Positions 34,815 to 44,142 are shown, counted from the stretch's first letter. The stretch is 64,000 bases of DNA from Nocardia alni (GCF_019038435.1 NZ_JAGPOX010000011.1:1-64000), one strand, 5' to 3'. Numbers and translations: made by a program. Notes: generated by a model from the sequence alone, not told the origin.

Positions 34815-36190
34815 TGCCGGAATCCCCTGCGTCCGAAACGATCACGCTGGCCGTTGGCGTCGGCACGGTGCTGGGCGCCGTGACCGGACACACCATCACC
34901 GACGTCGATCTACGGCAGTTCACCGGGGGCGCCAGCAAACAGGTCTACGCCGTGAACGCGCGCGACCCGGCGGGCGCTCCCGTGCGAGCCGTGCTGCGCC
35001 GCGATCCGCCCGGACACGGTGATCCCGCCCGGATGCGGGCCGAGGCAGCCTGTTTGCGGGCGGCTGCCGTGGCCGGTGTCCCCGTCCCGGCTGTTCTGGC
35101 GACCGGCGACACCGCACCCGGAATCGATGCGCCGTATCTGCTGATGGACATGATCGAGGGCGAGTCGATTCCCCGTAAGCTGCAACGAAATCCGGAGTTC
35201 GAGCCGCTGCGTACCCACCTCACGGGTGACCTGGGCCGGGTACTCGGCCTGATCCACCGCACCGCGCTGGACACACTGAGCCTGCTCGACGACCACGACC
35301 CGCTGGACGCGATCGAGCAGATCTATCGTGATCTCGACGATCCCCGTCCGGCCGTCGAAATGGGCCTGCGCTGGCTCCGCGATCATCCGCCCGTTCGCCG
35401 CCCGACCGCTCTGGTGCACGGCGACTTCCGGCTCGGCAACTTCCTCATCGCCCCGGACGGCATCCGCGCGGTATTGGACTGGGAACTGGCGCATCTCGGC
35501 AATCCGGTCGAGGACCTGGGCTGGTTGTGTGTACGCGCCTGGCGCTTCGGCGCACCGGCGCCCGTCGGCGGCCTGGGCACCCGTGACGAACTCCTGGACG
35601 GCTACGAACGATCCACCGGCACCCGGCCGACAGCGGAGGAACTGCGGTGGTGGGAGGTCTTCGGAACACTGAAATGGCTGGTGCTGAGCAGATTCCAGGC
35701 CCAACGCCACCTCGGCGGGTCCGAGCGCTCGCTCGAACTCGCCGCCATCGGGCGGCGGGTCTGCGAATCCGAGTACGACCTGCTGGCCGTGCTGGGGCTG
35801 CTCGACGAATCCGTGTGCGTCCCAGCGCCGTCGGATCCGGCCCCCACCGTCCACGATCGTCCCGGCATCACCGAGATACTCGATCTCGTCGGCGAAACAC
35901 TCGGCGAGGAGATCGGCCCCACACTGACAGCGGACCAGCAGCGCCAGCGATTCCTGATGCGCATCTGCGCCAACCTGCTCGGCACCGCCGCCCGTGAGTT
36001 GCGCGCCGGAACCGCGCCCGCCGACGAGGTCGGGCGGTTACTCGGTGCGGTGGGGTGCACATCGGAGGCGGATCTGGCCGCACGCCTGCGTGATGGGTCA
36101 TTGTCGTACTCGGACAACGATGTTCGTCACGTTGTCTCCCTCGCGGTCATCTCCCGTCTAGAGGTCGCGAATCCCCGATACCTCGGGTAG
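34805..36190 (+). CDS. APH-like phosphotransferase (ACAD10/11 kinase type)
   Basis: A 461-residue kinase of the aminoglycoside-phosphotransferase fold: FTGGASKQVYAV (nucleotide loop), LLMDMIEGESIPRKL (hinge), ALVHGDFRLGNFLI (catalytic HGDxxxxN) and AVLDWELAHLGNPVEDLGW (DxE metal motif). It overlaps the acyl-CoA dehydrogenase stop by 10 bases. Such pairs phosphorylate 4-hydroxyacyl-CoAs so the dehydrogenase partner can remove phosphate, letting 4-hydroxy acids enter beta-oxidation. The C-terminal 110 residues form an extra helical domain. Confidence 0.87.
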   Translation: MAVMPESPASETITLAVGVGTVLGAVTGHTITDVDLRQFTGGASKQVYAVNARDPAGAPVRAVLRRDPPGHGDPARMRAEAACLRAAAVAGVPVPAVLATGDTAPGIDAPYLLMDMIEGESIPRKLQRNPEFEPLRTHLTGDLGRVLGLIHRTALDTLSLLDDHDPLDAIEQIYRDLDDPRPAVEMGLRWLRDHPPVRRPTALVHGDFRLGNFLIAPDGIRAVLDWELAHLGNPVEDLGWLCVRAWRFGAPAPVGGLGTRDELLDGYERSTGTRPTAEELRWWEVFGTLKWLVLSRFQAQRHLGGSERSLELAAIGRRVCESEYDLLAVLGLLDESVCVPAPSDPAPTVHDRPGITEILDLVGETLGEEIGPTLTADQQRQRFLMRICANLLGTAARELRAGTAPADEVGRLLGAVGCTSEADLAARLRDGSLSYSDNDVRHVVSLAVISRLEVANPRYLG

Positions 36191-36249
36191 TCCGGTCGAG
36201 CCCTCACCTCGGCAACCTTCACCCACCCGGCGTGAGCCCACACCATCCT

Positions 36250-36445
36250 CAGTGGCCCCGGCGCTCCGAGATGGCTTCCGTCATCCCCACACAGTGCGGT
36301 GCCGTCATCCGCCGTGCCGAGACCGTTATCCCGACGTGCCGAGATCCCGTCGTTCTGGCGGGATTTTGGCTGGGATCCATCGTGCCCCGTTGGCCCCGGT
36401 GGATTCCGGCCAAAGCACGCCGGAACGACGATGGACGACAATGCA
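36250..36445. repeat. Hairpin-rich intergenic repeat between convergent operons
   Basis: This 317-base gap (36191-36507) holds no gene. It contains repeated CCGTCATCC/CGTCGTTC-like words and two strong hairpins: ATCCCG...CGGGAT (about 36344-36364) and TTCCGGC...GCCGGAA (about 36405-36424). The pattern is like the GTCATTCCGG-type palindromic interspersed repeats of many bacterial genomes. It also probably ends transcription from both sides. Confidence 0.5.
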
Positions 36446-36507
36446 TACCTGCGTCTGCACGAACAACGCCCGCCCGCAGGGACGAACGTGTCCGCGCAAT
36501 CGTCACA

Positions 36508-38028
36508 TCACGAGAACTGTTCACGCAGTTCGCGTTTGAGCACCTTCCCGGTCACATTCTTCGGCAGCGACTCCACGAATTCGACCCTACGAGGCACTTG
36601 GAACCCACCGAGGTGGTCGCGGCACCCGGCGATGATGTCGTCCGCCGATGCGGCGGCGTCCTCGCGCAGCACGACCACCGCGCACACCACCTCACCCCAG
36701 GTGTCGTCACGCACACCGATGGCTGCGGCCTCGGCGACGGCCGGATGCCGGTACAGGGCCTGTTCGACGGATAGCGAGGCGACGTTCTCACCGCCGCTGA
36801 TGATGAGATCCTTCTTCCGGTCGACGATGTAGACGAAGCCCTCCTCGTCCTGCCGGACCAGGTCGCCGGTGCGGAACCAGCCATCGGTGAACGCGTCCGC
36901 GGTCGCCTGCGGATCCTTCCAGTAGCCGACGGTCACCTGATCGCAGCGCGCGATCATCTCCCCGATCTGCCCGGTCGGCACATCGGTGAAATCGTCGTCG
37001 ACGATGCGAATATCGGCCAGCCGCATGGGCTTTCCGGCCGAGGCGAGCAGTCCGGTCTCCCCGTGCGCCGCCCGGCGATGCGCGGCCTGATCCAGATGCA
37101 GCACATTGCCGGCCAGTTCGGTCATGCCCATACCCTGATAGAAATCGCAGCCGAACCGCTCGAGCCCCTCGCGCAGCACGGCGGCGGGGATGGCCGACGA
37201 GCCGTAGCCGACAGCCTCCAGGGTGTCCAGGGAATGTTTGTCCAGCTCCGGGTCCTGTAGCAGGAAGTTGATCATCGTCGGCGCCAAACCCGTTTGGGTG
37301 ACCTGCCATTCGTCGACCAGGCGCAGGAAGGTCGCATTGTCGTAGGACCGCAGGATCCCGACGGTAGCGCCGATCAGATGGTTGATCAGGACAACGTAAC
37401 CGCCGATGTGACATAGCGGGAAGCAGAACAGGAACACTGTCTCCTCCGGTATCCCCCATTGCAACGCGGAGGACGTGACGCCGGCCAGCAGATTCCGATG
37501 GGAGATCATCACCCCCTTCGGTGCGCCGGTCGTCCCGCTCGTGTACACCAGCCAGGCCGGATCGTCGGGGTTCGGCCGTCTCTCGGGCGCCTGTGCCGAA
37601 GCGCCCGAGACGAATTCGTCCCAGCCGACCGTCCCGATGGCCGCACCGATCGACACCACCGTGCGCACCGACGGGATGCGATCGCGGATGCGGTCCACGA
37701 CATCGGCGAACTCCGGCGCGACGATCAGCACCCGGGCCTCGGAATGCTGTACGAGAGAGACGATCTGGTCCGGATGCAACCGAGCGTTGAGAATCGTCAG
37801 CGCCATGCCCGCCATAGGGACGCCGTAGTAGCACTCCAGATACTGCGTACAGTTCCCGGACAGGATCGCGACCCGGTCACCCGGCGCCGCGACGCCGAGC
37901 AACGCATTGGCCAAGCGGCGGCAGCGATCTCGCAGTGCCCGATAGTCGACCTGTTCCTGTTCGAAGCGCACCGCGATCCGGTCCGGGTGTTTGCGCGCGC
38001 CGTACTCGACGATGTCACCGATCAGCAT
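36508..38028 (-). CDS. Acyl-CoA synthetase (AMP-forming, class I adenylate-forming)
   Basis: A 506-residue ANL-family ligase. The P-loop-like motif is YTSGTTGAPKGV, then YGSSAIP, the adenine motif YQGMGMTE, and the hinge GWFRTGDLVRQDEEGFVYIVDRKKDLIISGGENV in pieces; the C-terminal catalytic Lys is in PKNVTGKVLKRELR. It activates a carboxylate to acyl-CoA, probably the substrate of the acyl-CoA dehydrogenase in the regulon. It follows the cyclase gene by six bases, in one operon starting at the second TetR operator. Confidence 0.92.
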   Translation of the reverse strand: MLIGDIVEYGARKHPDRIAVRFEQEQVDYRALRDRCRRLANALLGVAAPGDRVAILSGNCTQYLECYYGVPMAGMALTILNARLHPDQIVSLVQHSEARVLIVAPEFADVVDRIRDRIPSVRTVVSIGAAIGTVGWDEFVSGASAQAPERRPNPDDPAWLVYTSGTTGAPKGVMISHRNLLAGVTSSALQWGIPEETVFLFCFPLCHIGGYVVLINHLIGATVGILRSYDNATFLRLVDEWQVTQTGLAPTMINFLLQDPELDKHSLDTLEAVGYGSSAIPAAVLREGLERFGCDFYQGMGMTELAGNVLHLDQAAHRRAAHGETGLLASAGKPMRLADIRIVDDDFTDVPTGQIGEMIARCDQVTVGYWKDPQATADAFTDGWFRTGDLVRQDEEGFVYIVDRKKDLIISGGENVASLSVEQALYRHPAVAEAAAIGVRDDTWGEVVCAVVVLREDAAASADDIIAGCRDHLGGFQVPRRVEFVESLPKNVTGKVLKRELREQFS

Positions 38029-38034
38029 CGGATA

Positions 38035-38958
38035 TCACCGAATCGCCATCGGATTGACCGGTGAGCCGACACCCCGCGTGAACGGCAGCGGAGGTCCGGC
38101 GTAGAAGAAATCCCATCGTCCATCGGCCGCGCAGGCTTGGGAGAGATCCTCGAAATCCAGCATTTCCGCGAGCGTCACGCCCATATCGCGGATGAGCACC
38201 ATATGCAGTTCGAACGCGCTGCCGGGATGCTCCCCGGGCATCACCTCGACCGCGAAGTTGTCCGAGCCGACGACCGCGACGTCCTTGTCGCGCAACCAGT
38301 TCGCGCACGCCAGGCTCAGCCCCGGCTCACCGGCCATGAAGCCGTGCGGGTCGCGCTCGACGAGGAACTTCTTACGCCAGCCCGTCCTGATCAGCAGGAT
38401 GTCGCCCGCACCGATCTCCACGCCCTGCGCCGCGGCGACCGCGTCGAGTTCGTCGGGCCCGATCGCGACGCCCGCCTCGAGCCAGTCGACACCCTGCGCA
38501 CGAGCTATGTCCAGTAGCACACCGCGTCCGGCGATTCCGCCTGCCTGCGTGTGGATTCCGCACTTGTCCGCGCCCTTGACCGTCAGCCCGGCGCCGGGAT
38601 GCCCGTTGTAGAGCTGATCGTCATAGTGCACATGCGCGAGCGAATCGTATTGCGACCCGGCCTGCAACGGCATGAACACGAAATCGTCGGCCCACTTGAA
38701 CCCGCCCGGCAGCACCTGCTCCTGCCCGTTCTCCGACATCAGCCGGATCGGATTGATCCGCAGACCACCCGGCTGCGGCCCGTCGCCGTCGAGCGGAATG
38801 CCCAGCGCGAAGGTCTCACCGGTCCGAATCAGCCCCGCCGCGGCCAGCACCCGCTCGGGCGTGAGCAGATTCGTGGTCCCACGCTCGTCGTCGCTCCCCC
38901 ATCGCCCCCAGTTACTGACCTCCCGGCCCAGTGCGCGCATATCGGGAACTTCAGGCAT
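38035..38958 (-). CDS. Cyclase-family (kynurenine-formamidase-like) hydrolase
   Basis: A 307-residue metal-dependent hydrolase of the cyclase family. SQYDSLAHVHYDDQLYNG corresponds to the metal motif (H-x-G-T-H-x-D in the classic form); here the first positions are D-S-L-A-H-V-H-Y-D. Later VGSDNFAVEVMPG and AFELHMVLIRDMGV follow. These enzymes hydrolyse formyl-kynurenine, isatin or ring lactams. It is first in the reverse operon, controlled by the TetR operator at 38982-39000. Confidence 0.83.
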   Translation of the reverse strand: MPEVPDMRALGREVSNWGRWGSDDERGTTNLLTPERVLAAAGLIRTGETFALGIPLDGDGPQPGGLRINPIRLMSENGQEQVLPGGFKWADDFVFMPLQAGSQYDSLAHVHYDDQLYNGHPGAGLTVKGADKCGIHTQAGGIAGRGVLLDIARAQGVDWLEAGVAIGPDELDAVAAAQGVEIGAGDILLIRTGWRKKFLVERDPHGFMAGEPGLSLACANWLRDKDVAVVGSDNFAVEVMPGEHPGSAFELHMVLIRDMGVTLAEMLDFEDLSQACAADGRWDFFYAGPPLPFTRGVGSPVNPMAIR

Positions 38959-38981
38959 CGCTGCCTCCTCGCCTAACTAAA

Positions 38982-39000
38982 TGACGTGACAGTCATGTCA
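38982..39000. promoter_or_regulatory. TetR operator, copy 2
   Basis: TGACGTGACAGTCATGTCA lies 24 bases before the cyclase start. It matches copy 1 at 32484-32502 at 18 of 19 positions, which marks the reverse cyclase/ligase operon as part of the TetR regulon. Confidence 0.82.
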
Positions 39001-39449
39001 ACTTTTCCGCTCAGTGTGATCGACGGCACTATCGGTGTCAATAGAGCGACCGCGGAAGCCTGGCAAGGACGATGCCACCGGCTCGACAACGCCGGAGCCG
39101 ATGGCGTCCCCACCGGCCAATCAGCCCGCCGAACCGCTGAACAGCTGCTGCGGAGACCCCACAGGAGGGGCAGGCGGCCGTGAGCCGTCCGGTACCGCGC
39201 GGGTGTACTGCGCCGCGGTAACCGAACCCGGCGTGAAATCGCCGGGCACCCAACGCGGCGCCGGGTACGCCCCGAGACAGACGTCGCAGGCGGCCGACAT
39301 CGAATTCCACGCTCAGCACCGAGTACGCACGCCCACTCGGCGTCCCGATCGGATACATCCTGAGCCTGGCCCAGGCTGTCTGGTCACTCGGACATGCCTG
39401 CGGGCGGGCCCCGTTGGCAGACTGTCTCCTCGCATGCCAGACTCCGCAC
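39001..39449. other. Non-coding stretch after the TetR regulon
   Basis: About 450 bases with long open frames on both strands but no family motif, poor starts and mixed codon use. No RNA fold stood out. It probably carries the leader of the gene at 39450 and decayed sequence at the edge of the accessory region. Confidence 0.4.
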
Positions 39450-40019
39450 ATGACCGAGGGGATCATCGGCGCGCTGGCTATCGCCAGGGCGGAGTTCGAG
39501 CGCAGGCTAACCGCCGTCACTGACGCCGACTGGGGTCGGCCGACACCGTGCACGGAGTGGAATGTCCGCCAATTGGTCAACCACATCGTCAGCCATGAGT
39601 ATCGCTACGCCGACAACCTCGCGACAAACAACTCGGAGTACTACGTGGCCGCCCGCGACGACGACTTCCTCGGCGACGACCCGCACGGCTCCTGGCTCAG
39701 GGGCGTCGCTCTTCTCGATGAGGCAATAGCCAGGCTGGACAGCCTCGACACGACGATCAATTTCCTTCTCCCGCTGCCCGCCCGAGACGTACTACTCGTC
39801 CGTGTCTTCGAAGCCGCCGTGCACACCTGGGACCTCTCACGCGCAATCGGTTTCGACGAACGAATCGACGAGCGCCTCGCCATGCTGACATACCCACTAT
39901 TGGAACGGATGATCCAAGCGCCGGCCACTCAGGCGTTCTTCGCGCCCCCGCAGGGCACCCTCCCGAGCACAGCAACGCCTCGAGATCGCCTACTGCACCT
40001 GGCAGGCCGCAAACCCTGA
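39450..40019 (+). CDS. TIGR03086-family DinB-like protein
   Basis: A 189-residue helical protein: RLTAVTDADWGRPTPCTEWNVRQLVNHIVSHEYRYADNL, where WNVRQLVNHI is the N-terminal metal-site helix, and VFEAAVHTWDLSRAIG carries the second ligand His. TIGR03086/maleylpyruvate isomerase-N proteins are typical of mycothiol-using actinobacteria. The ATG at 39450 is chosen because it starts the conserved domain. It stands alone. Confidence 0.8.
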   Translation: MTEGIIGALAIARAEFERRLTAVTDADWGRPTPCTEWNVRQLVNHIVSHEYRYADNLATNNSEYYVAARDDDFLGDDPHGSWLRGVALLDEAIARLDSLDTTINFLLPLPARDVLLVRVFEAAVHTWDLSRAIGFDERIDERLAMLTYPLLERMIQAPATQAFFAPPQGTLPSTATPRDRLLHLAGRKP

Positions 40020-40274
40020 TGCGAGCTCCAGTTCGCACACACCGATCCGGCCAAGCTTCACCGCGAAGACGACCGTGATGGATAGTATCTGAGGCGCTCA
40101 GTATGCCAGTGCTACAAGGAGACTCGAACGGATTGCCGACGCCTGGACTAGCCGGCACGGCCGCGCAGTGGGACCGCTGATCCGAGAACCATCGGCACGA
40201 CTACTGCTCGCACAAGACTTCCCGGCGGTATACGCGATAGGCGGCTTCGGACGAACCGCGGGCGCCTACCACCC

Positions 40275-41162
40275 TCACCGGCTCTTGAAGTACTGCCCGG
40301 TCGGCGCGGCGGCGGTACGTACCAAGTCGGCGTACACAGATCCGGCAGTCGCCGTATGAACCAGCGCCAGATGCAGTTGGTGCACTCCGATTCGTTCCTC
40401 CCAGCCTGTCGCGAGCGGATGAATTTCCTGATAGCCGGCGATTATCCGGTCCAGGTACGGCGTGCCGCCGAACAGGCGCAAAGTGGCCAGATCGGTTTCC
40501 CGATGTCCGCCATGGGCGGCCGGATCTACCAGCCATACTCCCCCGCGACCCCAGAGCAAGTTGCCCGGATGCAAGTCGCCGTGAATTCTGGCCGGACTCT
40601 CGACCGGCGAGTCGACTCTGTCCAGAGCCATCTCGACGGCAGCGACGTCATCGGCGGTGAGACTGCCCGCATCCCTGGATTGGCGCAGATAGGGCTCGAT
40701 TCGGCGCAGCCGGTACCAATCGAGCCACGCAGTGGTGCCGCTGGTCGGCGTGTTGTCCAAGGTTTCGGTACCGATATAACCAGCCCAATCGGCGCCGAAG
40801 TCCGGGCAGGGGGCCCGATGTAGCACAGCCAGTCGCCGACCGAAGTCCTCGGCACTCGCTGCAGCCGGTTCACCCTGATCAATCCATTCCAACGCGATTG
40901 CGCGCGAGTCCACCGCGATCACCCCGGGCAGCGGCGGTCCGCCCGGCACCGCAAGCCAGTGGAGCCCCGCTGCCTCCGCGGCGAAGAAGTCCGTGTGCGG
41001 CGTCACCGACAACCGTTTGGCGAACAGCTCACTGCCATCGTCCAACGTCAGCCGCTCCGCGATGCACACATCGCCGCCGGACACCGGAGTCACTCGAATT
41101 CGCTGATGCTCGAGGAACATTCCCAAGTGGCGCGGGTTGGCGCGAAGCCAATCGAGGTCCAT
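40275..41162 (-). CDS. Fructosamine-kinase-family protein
   Basis: A 295-residue kinase of the fructosamine/ketosamine-3-kinase group: VSGGDVCIAERLTLDDGSELFAKR (nucleotide loop and Lys), ARIHGDLHPGNLLWG (HGDLHPGN catalytic loop), VWLVDPAAHGGHRETDLA (DPA..G metal motif). Such enzymes phosphorylate glycated protein amines for deglycation. The 255 bases between this gene and 40019 contain only a small inverted repeat (CTGAG-GCG-CTCAG near 40090). Confidence 0.87.
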   Translation of the reverse strand: MDLDWLRANPRHLGMFLEHQRIRVTPVSGGDVCIAERLTLDDGSELFAKRLSVTPHTDFFAAEAAGLHWLAVPGGPPLPGVIAVDSRAIALEWIDQGEPAAASAEDFGRRLAVLHRAPCPDFGADWAGYIGTETLDNTPTSGTTAWLDWYRLRRIEPYLRQSRDAGSLTADDVAAVEMALDRVDSPVESPARIHGDLHPGNLLWGRGGVWLVDPAAHGGHRETDLATLRLFGGTPYLDRIIAGYQEIHPLATGWEERIGVHQLHLALVHTATAGSVYADLVRTAAAPTGQYFKSR

Positions 41163-41221
41163 CGGCGCGATGCTACGCCACTACCACCACACCTCCGGCG
41201 TGATCCAGTCCGGGCACGCCT

Positions 41222-42205
41222 TCAGCGCAGCGCCTGCGCCGCCTCTTTGCCCTGTTCGATATCGCGAGAAGAACAGCACAGCAGATCTATCCCGGCCTGA
41301 TTGGCGGCAACCGCCCGGTTGCCGGTCGATCCGTAATGCGCGAGCGCTCCCGCCTCGAGTGCGTCGCTGACGACCAATCCCCGGAAACCGAGTTTCTGCC
41401 GCAGGTAATTCTGCACGATCACCGGCGACATACCCGCCGGACGGTTCGGATCCAGCGCCGGATAGATCGCCCAGGACATCATGACGTGCGCTACGCCCGC
41501 TTGAATCGCCCGAGTGAACGGGACCATATCGATACTGGTCAACTCCTGTGCCGACAATGTGATGGTGACGGGCACTTCGTCGGTATTCGCCCCCGCCGGC
41601 GCGGCCCCCAAGCCGGGAAAATGTTTCGCGCAGGCCGAGACCTTATTGCCCTGCAAGGTCCGGATGTACGCCTCCGCGCAGTCGCCCACCACCGCCGGGC
41701 GGTTGGAATAGCTGCGCTGATACTGATCGTCGAAATCCCCCGGCCTACGGTACACATCGAGCACGGGCGCAAGATTGGCATCGAGATTCGCCGAGGCCAG
41801 CACATGAGCGGCCGTGACCGCCTGGGCATCCGCAGCGCGCGAGACATCGGCGGCGGCCCCCACCTGCTTGGCGGACTGAGCCGGCCCACCAGGCAACCGA
41901 TCGACCTGCCCACCCTCCTGATCCGTGGTCAACAACAGCGGCACCGGCGAAGCCTTCCGCAGCTCCGCGGCAACCTCGGCAAGCTGCTGCGTGGACGTAA
42001 TATTGTCGGCGAAAAAGATCACACCCCCGACCTGGCTCTGCGAGGCCAGCGTGAGCAACTCCGCCGGAGGCGTGGGCCCCTTGTACGAATAGATGATCCG
42101 TCGCCCAGCAGGCAGAGTCGCGGCACCGGCGCGCATCGCCGGAAGCGCCGCGAGGCCGAGTGTGGCAGCAGACACCGAGGTCAAAAACCTTCGCCGGGCG
42201 AGCAT
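41222..42205 (-). CDS. Exported GH3 beta-N-acetylhexosaminidase-like protein
   Basis: A 327-residue glycoside hydrolase family 3 protein. A twin-arginine-like start (ARRRFLTSVSAATLGLAALPAM) shows export. The GH3 core has LLTTDQEGGQVDRLPG, CAKHFPGLGAAPAGANTDEVP (KHFPG-H-like motif; the usual His after PG is replaced in GLGA) and VVSDALEAGAL. NagZ-like GH3 enzymes act on peptidoglycan GlcNAc. The C-terminus is short. It lies on the reverse strand, back to back with the HipB promoter region. Confidence 0.83.
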   Translation of the reverse strand: MLARRRFLTSVSAATLGLAALPAMRAGAATLPAGRRIIYSYKGPTPPAELLTLASQSQVGGVIFFADNITSTQQLAEVAAELRKASPVPLLLTTDQEGGQVDRLPGGPAQSAKQVGAAADVSRAADAQAVTAAHVLASANLDANLAPVLDVYRRPGDFDDQYQRSYSNRPAVVGDCAEAYIRTLQGNKVSACAKHFPGLGAAPAGANTDEVPVTITLSAQELTSIDMVPFTRAIQAGVAHVMMSWAIYPALDPNRPAGMSPVIVQNYLRQKLGFRGLVVSDALEAGALAHYGSTGNRAVAANQAGIDLLCCSSRDIEQGKEAAQALR

Positions 42206-42421
42206 ACGTATCGTTCCGTTCGTTGGGCAGAATCGGATGAGGCGCCACCCACGGTAACCGCCACTCGGCACGGGCCAACGCCCGGTCGGCACCGCACCAC
42301 TCACCCGCTGCTACATCCGACACCAGCCAATGAGCGCGTTCGTTGGTTCGTTCGAGTTCCGAGGCGATGGAGGCAGAGGTAACGCATCCAAGTTCAGGTG
42401 AGACGAACGTTCGCTACCACG

Positions 42422-42574
42422 ATTAACGTTGCTATCACAACGATTAGATCCACTCGCCGTCCAGAATCCTGAACTCGGCGTGCTATCATTGCCATAGCAA
42501 CGTTAATGTCCAGAGCATGGATTAATCGCGGCCCTTTGCAGCGACACAGACTCGGTAACGCTGCGATAGCAACG
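42422..42574. promoter_or_regulatory. HipB operator array
   Basis: ATTAACGTTGCTAT (42422-42435) occurs as an exact inverted copy ATAGCAACGTTAAT (42494-42507). A third related word, GATAGCAACGATAG, begins at 42565, and TGCTAT/ATAGCA also form a closer inverted pair at 42481-42499. The array lies in the 160 bases before hipB, as expected for cooperative HipB binding and autorepression. Confidence 0.72.
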
Positions 42575-42586
42575 ATAGGAGCGTCG

Positions 42587-42889
42587 ATGACCAGGCCGAA
42601 ACCCCGTCGGCGATCACGAGACGAGACAGGCCCCCTCAATTCCTTCGGAACCTACATCGCAGATCGGCGCCGCACTCTCGGACTGACCCAACTCGATCTC
42701 GCCGACCTTGCCGACGTCGGCGTCTCATCGGTGCGCACTTTGGAGGCAGGGCAGATGACACCAACCCTCGCCATCACTTTGCGCATCCTGGACGCCCTCG
42801 GGCTGGCACTCGTGAGCATGCCCTATGCGGATGCTTCGATCCTCGGCAACAGCACCGTTGAACTGCGCACCACAAAGGTCGATCAGTGA
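42587..42889 (+). CDS. hipB: HipB-type antitoxin (Xre HTH)
   Basis: A 100-residue Xre-type DNA-binding protein. The HTH covers FGTYIADRRRTLGLTQLDLADLADVGVSSVRTLEAG in pieces, with the conserved GLTQ and the recognition helix VGVSSVRTLE. The gene overlaps hipA by four bases (GTGA). The ATG at 42587 is chosen because the longer open frame would include the operator words. It binds the array at 42422-42574 and neutralises HipA. Confidence 0.87.
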   Translation: MTRPKPRRRSRDETGPLNSFGTYIADRRRTLGLTQLDLADLADVGVSSVRTLEAGQMTPTLAITLRILDALGLALVSMPYADASILGNSTVELRTTKVDQ

Positions 42890-44142
42890 CCAGACCGAGT
42901 GACATCACCCATCTGCGGACCGTCGAGGAAGCCGACGTGTACAAAGCCGGCATACTTGCCGGGCACCTCCGCCGCGAACGCGACGATGTCGTGTTCACCT
43001 ATATCGACCATTATCTCGACGATTCCGCAGCACCGCCTGTCGCGTTCACCCTGCCGAAGCGAACAGATGCCTTCAGAGCAACTGGCGGGTCGGTCCCGCC
43101 CTTTTTTGCCGGCCTGATGCCAGAAGGCCTGCGCCTTACAGCCATTACCAGGGCCGCTCGTACCAGCGAGGATGATCACTTCAGCATTCTTTTGGCCGTC
43201 GGTGCCGATACCATCGGCGATATTCAGGTATTATCCACCGGAACAATCCCTGCGGACCCTCAGCCTCTGTTCGATCAATCCGACACCACGAGTGCGGACT
43301 TCACGGCACTGTTCACCCGCGCCACCTCCACCAACGCTGAAGAACTCGACCGCACTGCGCTGCCTGGAGTGCAAATCAAAGTCTCTGCCCAAATGATCTC
43401 GACACCGATTTCCGGTGCACGTGGACCGGCCATCCTCAAGCTCAACCCACCCGAATACCCACTCTTGGTCGAGAATGAGAACTTCTTTCTCGACATGGCT
43501 CACGAGTGTGGCATTCACGTTCCCAACCATCAACTCGCCGCTGACAGAAACGGCCGTACAGCACTGTTCGTCGATCGATTCGACCGCATCATCGAGCACG
43601 GCGAAGTTCGCCGCCTAGCCCAAGAGGACGCCTGCCAGGTCCTTGGCCGCTACCCTGCCGCAAAGTACCGGATCACGTTACAGGAAGCCATCAAAGCTCT
43701 CGCCGACGCGGTCACGACAGGCCGCGGCTCACATCTTGTGGCCACTCTCCAGATGCTCGAAATTGCAGCATTCAGCTACCTCATCGGCAACGGTGACCTC
43801 CACGGCAAGAACCTGTCGATCCGGCAAAACCCCGCCGGTACTTGGGAAGTCACACCGGCCTACGACCTGCTAACCACACAGCCCTACATGAGCTGGAACG
43901 ACCCCATGGCCCTGTCGCTCTACGGACGCGATGCGAAACTCGCCTACCGCTGGTGGGCCGAAGCAGCCACCCGCCTCGGCATCAGCATCAGGGCCATGAA
44001 TCGCAGCCTGACACGGATCCTCGACGCATCGGAATCCTGGACCAACCGAGTCGCCGAGATCGGGTTCGACGACAAAATCACTCACCGTCTCACAACATTG
44101 ATCGCGGAACGGCGCGAACAACTCCGACCATCTAGAGTGTAA
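42886..44142 (+). CDS. hipA: HipA-type serine/threonine kinase toxin
   Basis: A 418-residue HipA kinase. The N-terminal HipA_N-like region (VYKAGILAGHLRRERDDVVFTYIDHYL) is followed by PAILKLNPPEYPLLVENENFFLDMAHECGI, FVDRFDR, and the catalytic loop FSYLIGNGDLHGKNLSI, then PAYDLLTT. E. coli HipA phosphorylates glutamyl-tRNA synthetase. Both active-site Asp and Asn are present, so it looks active. The GTG start overlaps hipB. Codons are less GC-biased than in the core genes. Confidence 0.9.
   Translation: MTRPSDITHLRTVEEADVYKAGILAGHLRRERDDVVFTYIDHYLDDSAAPPVAFTLPKRTDAFRATGGSVPPFFAGLMPEGLRLTAITRAARTSEDDHFSILLAVGADTIGDIQVLSTGTIPADPQPLFDQSDTTSADFTALFTRATSTNAEELDRTALPGVQIKVSAQMISTPISGARGPAILKLNPPEYPLLVENENFFLDMAHECGIHVPNHQLAADRNGRTALFVDRFDRIIEHGEVRRLAQEDACQVLGRYPAAKYRITLQEAIKALADAVTTGRGSHLVATLQMLEIAAFSYLIGNGDLHGKNLSIRQNPAGTWEVTPAYDLLTTQPYMSWNDPMALSLYGRDAKLAYRWWAEAATRLGISIRAMNRSLTRILDASESWTNRVAEIGFDDKITHRLTTLIAERREQLRPSRV

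Noticed and set aside
40085..40105. CTGAG-GCG-CTCAG inverted repeat as an operator
   Set aside because: Short and not close to a supported start on either side; could be chance.
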